In this document: positions 6,015 through 7,222 of the stretch, one piece after another
Layout: every line of letters begins with the position of its first letter
Numbering within the stretch: the first letter of the stretch is position 1
Assembly: GCA_964436465.1 (NCBI GenBank)
Contig: CAYTCV010000092.1
Coordinates: 1-7,222 of the forward strand
Length of the DNA stretch: 7,222 nucleotides
Direction of reading: 5' to 3'
Origin: RBG-13-66-14 sp964436465
Lineage (GTDB): Bacteria; RBG-13-66-14
The notes under the pieces: generated by a model
The model's database searches: none
Told to the model about the DNA's origin: nothing
Seen by the model: the letters and a program-made list of their open reading frames with translations, nothing else
Position numbers and translations under genes: made by a program

Positions 6015-6037
6015 GCCGGGTTATCCGCTCACCCGGC
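6015..6037 (-). promoter_or_regulatory. Inverted repeat over the protease transcription start, with a lac-operator-like core
   Basis: Minus strand GCCGGGT, nine bases, ACCCGGC: a perfect 7-bp dyad centred at 6026, roughly +7 from the predicted start. Its middle, GTGAGCGGATAAC, is 13 bases identical to the core of E. coli lacO1 and shares its centre of symmetry; the outer bases differ (GGG in place of TTG). It could be an operator for a LacI/GalR-type regulator, or a 5' mRNA hairpin. No regulator gene is present in the window. Confidence 0.4.
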
Positions 6038-6038
6038 T

Positions 6039-6068
6039 AATATAGTCCACGAAAACGCCCGGTGTCCA
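6039..6068 (-). promoter_or_regulatory. Sigma-70-type promoter of the protease gene
   Basis: Minus strand: TGGACA (6068-6063, 5/6), an 18-base spacer and TATATT (6044-6039, 5/6). Transcription should start near 6032, giving a leader of about 47 bases before the ATG at 5985. An inverted repeat covers the start point. Confidence 0.65.
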
Positions 6069-6071
6069 GGC

Positions 6072-6090
6072 GTGGGGCTTAAAGCCCCAC
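6072..6090. repeat. Palindromic hairpin after the CofE-like gene
   Basis: GTGGGGCTT and AAGCCCCAC flank a single A, so it is a near-perfect 19-base palindrome; the realistic stem is 7 bp (6072-6078 with 6084-6090). It lies four bases past the TAA of the CofE-like gene and four bases upstream of the protease -35 box. No T-run follows on either strand, so termination would need another mechanism. Confidence 0.6.
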
Positions 6091-6094
6091 TGTA

Positions 6095-6919
6095 TTACGC
6101 GGGAGGGCCCTTTCGGCGCAGAAGGCCCAGCGGCGTCATCTGCAGCTCCTGCCCCAGCGGGTTGTCCGCCAGCGCCAGCGCCAGCCAGTGCGCGTCCACC
6201 CCGTCGGTCTTGCCCAGCACGTCCACGTCGCCGTAGTCGTTGGCGTCGATGATGGCCGTCTCCAGGTCCACGACGGCCCGGACCCGCTCGCAGACCCACT
6301 TGGGATAGGCCGGGCCGTAAATCACCACGTTGATGTAGCGCTCGAAGGTGCCGACGCGGGTGCCGTCGATTTGGGCCACCTGCGGTCCGGCGACGCGGTA
6401 GAAATCCCCTTTGCGGCCGATGAGGCGGGTGACGGCCGCCACCGCCGCCGCCAGAAGAATCCGCGGCAGGCCCACCAGGTCAATCGCCGCCTGCATCTTC
6501 ACCGGCAGCCCCACGGCGCCGATGCCCCACGGCGGCTTGGCCACCCGGGCCGACAGAAACTTCGCCCAGAACCCCTCTTTTATATCCTCGAACCGGCGCG
6601 TCCGGCCCTGGGTGATGGCCACGATTTTTTCGCTGATGAACAGCACGTCGCCGGGCCGGGGTCCAGCGGGCGGGACGTACTCCCCGCACAGCTCGACGAT
6701 GTCGTCGGCCTCGGTGACGAGGCGGGTCCGGATGGGGATTTTTTCGACGGTGCGGATGACGGGGTTGGCGCGCTTGCGGCGGGCGTCGGGGCGGACCGCG
6801 ACGCGGCCGGTCCGCTTGTCCGGCTCGACGTACCACGCCTTGTCCTTCGAGCGGTACGGCCGGTAGCCGTCAATATCCGGGGAGGAGTCGTCGGCCGGTT
6901 TTTTGGGGGAATTTTTCAC
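6095..6919 (-). CDS. CofE-like F420-0:gamma-glutamyl ligase family protein
   Basis: This 274-residue protein resembles coenzyme F420-0:L-glutamate ligase (CofE fold, PF01996), which adds glutamate to F420-0 using GTP and a divalent metal. Visible signs are PRPGDVLFISEKIVAITQGR (88-106), matching the GD-(x)-(hydrophobic)-EK-I-(x)-GR start of the family; GRKGDFYRVAG (168-178), seen in the broader bacterial ligase-like group; and IDANDYGDVDVLG (224-236), the D-A-N-D metal/nucleotide motif. An Ala-rich hydrophobic stretch lies at 151-168. The first 55 or so residues are charged and probably disordered, an extension that the core family does not need. The GTG at 6919 is chosen because a near-consensus promoter ends seven bases before it; an upstream in-frame start at 7012 would lie before that promoter. 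No other F420 gene is in view. Members occur in bacteria not known to make F420, so the substrate is open. Confidence 0.75.
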   Translation of the reverse strand: MKNSPKKPADDSSPDIDGYRPYRSKDKAWYVEPDKRTGRVAVRPDARRKRANPVIRTVEKIPIRTRLVTEADDIVELCGEYVPPAGPRPGDVLFISEKIVAITQGRTRRFEDIKEGFWAKFLSARVAKPPWGIGAVGLPVKMQAAIDLVGLPRILLAAAVAAVTRLIGRKGDFYRVAGPQVAQIDGTRVGTFERYINVVIYGPAYPKWVCERVRAVVDLETAIIDANDYGDVDVLGKTDGVDAHWLALALADNPLGQELQMTPLGLLRRKGPPA

Positions 6920-6926
6920 GGCCCCG

Positions 6927-6955
6927 AGTATACCGGCGGGACCGAGCCCGGTCAA
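6927..6955 (-). promoter_or_regulatory. Strong sigma-70-type promoter of the CofE-like gene (leaderless)
   Basis: Minus strand: TTGACC (6955-6950, 5/6), exactly 17 bases, then TATACT (6932-6927, 5/6). Only seven bases (CGGGGCC) separate the -10 box from the GTG at 6919, so the expected transcription start falls on or one base before the start codon. No usual ribosome binding site can fit in the transcript. Confidence 0.7.
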
Positions 6956-6956
6956 C

Positions 6957-6992
6957 CGTAGGGGCGACCCTCTGCGGACACCCGCCCCTACG
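6957..6992 (+). repeat. Family 1 variant repeat with 10-bp terminal inverted repeat
   Basis: CGTAGGGGCG (6957-6966) pairs with CGCCCCTACG (6983-6992). The left part equals the variant copy at 10-35 (head GTAGGGGCG, ACC, loop CTCTGC), but its closing arm reads GGACACCC in place of GGTCGCCC, so the inner hairpin is damaged while the outer inverted repeat is intact. It begins immediately upstream of the CofE-like -35 box. Confidence 0.7.
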
Positions 6993-7016
6993 TCGGCAAC
7001 GTACGATACCAAAAAC

Positions 7017-7044
7017 GTAGGGCGGCCCCTCCGCGGGCCGCCGC
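7017..7044 (+). repeat. Family 1 hairpin repeat (arm CCC/GGG)
   Basis: Plus strand: GTAGGGCGG, CCC, loop CTCCGC, GGG, CCGCCG. The 8-bp stem is 7021-7028 with 7035-7042. The tail runs CGATAAAAAA and is shared with the next, inverted copy. Confidence 0.8.
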
Positions 7045-7047
7045 GAT

Positions 7048-7080
7048 AAAAAACGGCGGGGATTAAAATCCCCGCCCTAC
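7048..7080 (-). repeat. Family 1 hairpin repeat (arm GGA/TCC) with T-run
   Basis: Minus strand: GTAGGGCGG, GGA, loop TTTTAA, TCC, CCGCCG, TTTTTT (7053-7048). The stem GGCGGGGAT/ATCCCCGCC is 7055-7063 with 7068-7076. It is terminator-like for leftward transcripts entering from beyond the right edge. With the previous copy it makes a 64-base unit (7017-7080) bounded by GTAGGGCGG and CCGCCCTAC. Confidence 0.85.
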
Positions 7081-7085
7081 ATTTT

Positions 7086-7100
7086 CACCGCGAAGCGGTG
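7086..7100. repeat. Small hairpin in the spacer between repeat units
   Basis: CACCGC, GAA, GCGGTG: a 6-bp stem in the spacer joining the two composite units. A related sequence follows the last copy: CTACATTTTCACCGCGAAG here resembles CTACATTTCGTCGCAAGG at 7177-7194, which suggests that the spacer is part of a tandem unit. Confidence 0.55.
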
Positions 7101-7130
7101 TAGGGCGGCTCTTCTACGAGCCGCCGTTTT
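7100..7130 (+). repeat. Family 1 hairpin repeat (arm CTC/GAG)
   Basis: Plus strand: GTAGGGCGG, CTC, loop TTCTAC, GAG, CCGCCG, TTTT. The 8-bp stem is 7104-7111 with 7118-7125. It is the head of the second composite unit (7100-7180), again bounded by GTAGGGCGG and CCGCCCTAC. Confidence 0.85.
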
Positions 7131-7131
7131 C

Positions 7132-7140
7132 CGGCGGGAC
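7132..7140 (-). repeat. Partial family 1 copy (closing arm only)
   Basis: CGGCGGGAC repeats the arm of the next copy (7154-7162) about 22 bases earlier, with no opening arm or head. It looks like a remnant of a duplicated copy inside the second composite unit. Confidence 0.4.
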
Positions 7141-7144
7141 ATGT

Positions 7145-7180
7145 AAAACAAAGCGGCGGGACGTGGAAGTCCCGCCCTAC
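7145..7180 (-). repeat. Family 1 hairpin repeat (arm GAC/GTC)
   Basis: Minus strand: GTAGGGCGG, GAC, loop TTCCAC, GTC, CCGCCG, then CTTTGTTTT. The 8-bp stem is 7155-7162 with 7169-7176. After it the window ends with 7181-7222, which holds a spacer-like sequence and the start of a possible further unit (AAGGGCGGGT, 7211-7220); no gene is seen there. Confidence 0.85.
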
Positions 7181-7222
7181 ATTTCGTCGCAAGGTGGTCG
7201 CCAAACAATCAAGGGCGGGTGT

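Noticed and set aside
3817..6045. Very long plus-strand open frame (742 codons) opposite the protease gene
   Set aside because: It is the antisense shadow of a GC-rich gene: its translation is Val/Gly/His/Ala-rich with no domain, whereas the minus strand has a full S8 protease with its catalytic triad.
6072..6090. Rho-independent terminator of the CofE-like gene
   Set aside because: The palindrome is well placed, but no T-run follows on the minus strand, so I list it only as a hairpin.
6188..6961. Plus-strand open frame of 257 codons opposite the CofE-like gene
   Set aside because: It is a compositional shadow; the minus strand carries the conserved family motifs and a strong promoter.
6920..7012. 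Longer CofE-like protein starting at 7012
   Set aside because: The added residues would lie across the promoter and the repeat at 6957-6992, and have no family similarity.
6957..7180. CRISPR array
   Set aside because: The repeats alternate in orientation, are self-complementary, have no uniform unique spacers and no cas genes nearby.
1..7222. Insertion sequence, prophage, tRNA or rRNA gene
   Set aside because: No transposase, integrase, phage protein, cloverleaf or rRNA signature is seen in either strand; the repeats are short and non-coding.

Overview
The window reads as chromosomal DNA of a GC-rich, probably uncultured bacterium. All six genes lie on the minus strand, so transcription runs from high to low coordinates. 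The large secreted protease ends in a FlgD/T9SS-type C-terminal Ig-like module (PNPAADTANVRF, VYDLAGRRV, LAAGRHTVAWD, AGVYLVRL), which is typical of FCB-related bacteria and several candidate phyla. Together with intergenic DNA packed with GTAGGGCGG hairpins, this suggests a candidate phylum of the Coatesbacteria/Eisenbacteria kind. That placement is inference; there is no rRNA or marker gene in the window.

In transcription order the genes are: (1) a CofE-like F420-0:gamma-glutamyl ligase family protein (6919-6095), with a near-consensus promoter so close to its GTG codon that the mRNA looks leaderless; (2) a 930-residue secreted subtilisin-like protease (5985-3193), with its own promoter and an inverted repeat over the predicted transcription start that contains 13 bases identical to the E. 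coli lac operator core; (3) an isoprenylcysteine/phospholipid-type membrane methyltransferase (3025-2342), two bases upstream of (4) a cation diffusion facilitator metal exporter (2339-1389), so these two form an operon; (5) a 2-Cys AhpC/Prx-type peroxiredoxin (1167-649) with its own promoter and a terminator; (6) a small exported protein of unknown function with CxxC motifs at both ends (551-57). Apart from the methyltransferase-CDF pair, these look like independent transcription units, not one pathway. Metal export and peroxide reduction are both stress functions, but nothing shows co-regulation.

The most notable material is intergenic. At least three hairpin repeat families occupy the gaps. 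The main one has a fixed head GTAGGGCGG, a variable 3-nt arm, a 6-nt loop close to YTYYRM, the exact complement of the variable arm, and CCGCCG. Five copies fit this formula with identical spacing, and two further copies belong to a GTAGGGGCG variant. Four of them form an alternating-orientation cluster at the right end (7017-7180), and another sits just after the CDF gene where it makes a good intrinsic terminator. A second family (head GTGGAG, 8-bp arms, CTCM loop) forms a divergent pair at 3125-3185, and a third forms two 10-bp hairpins in tandem at 1247-1328.

No tRNA, rRNA, CRISPR array, transposase, or defence or secondary-metabolite cluster is visible. The protein-coding content is ordinary; the covarying hairpin family is the best candidate for something not well described.
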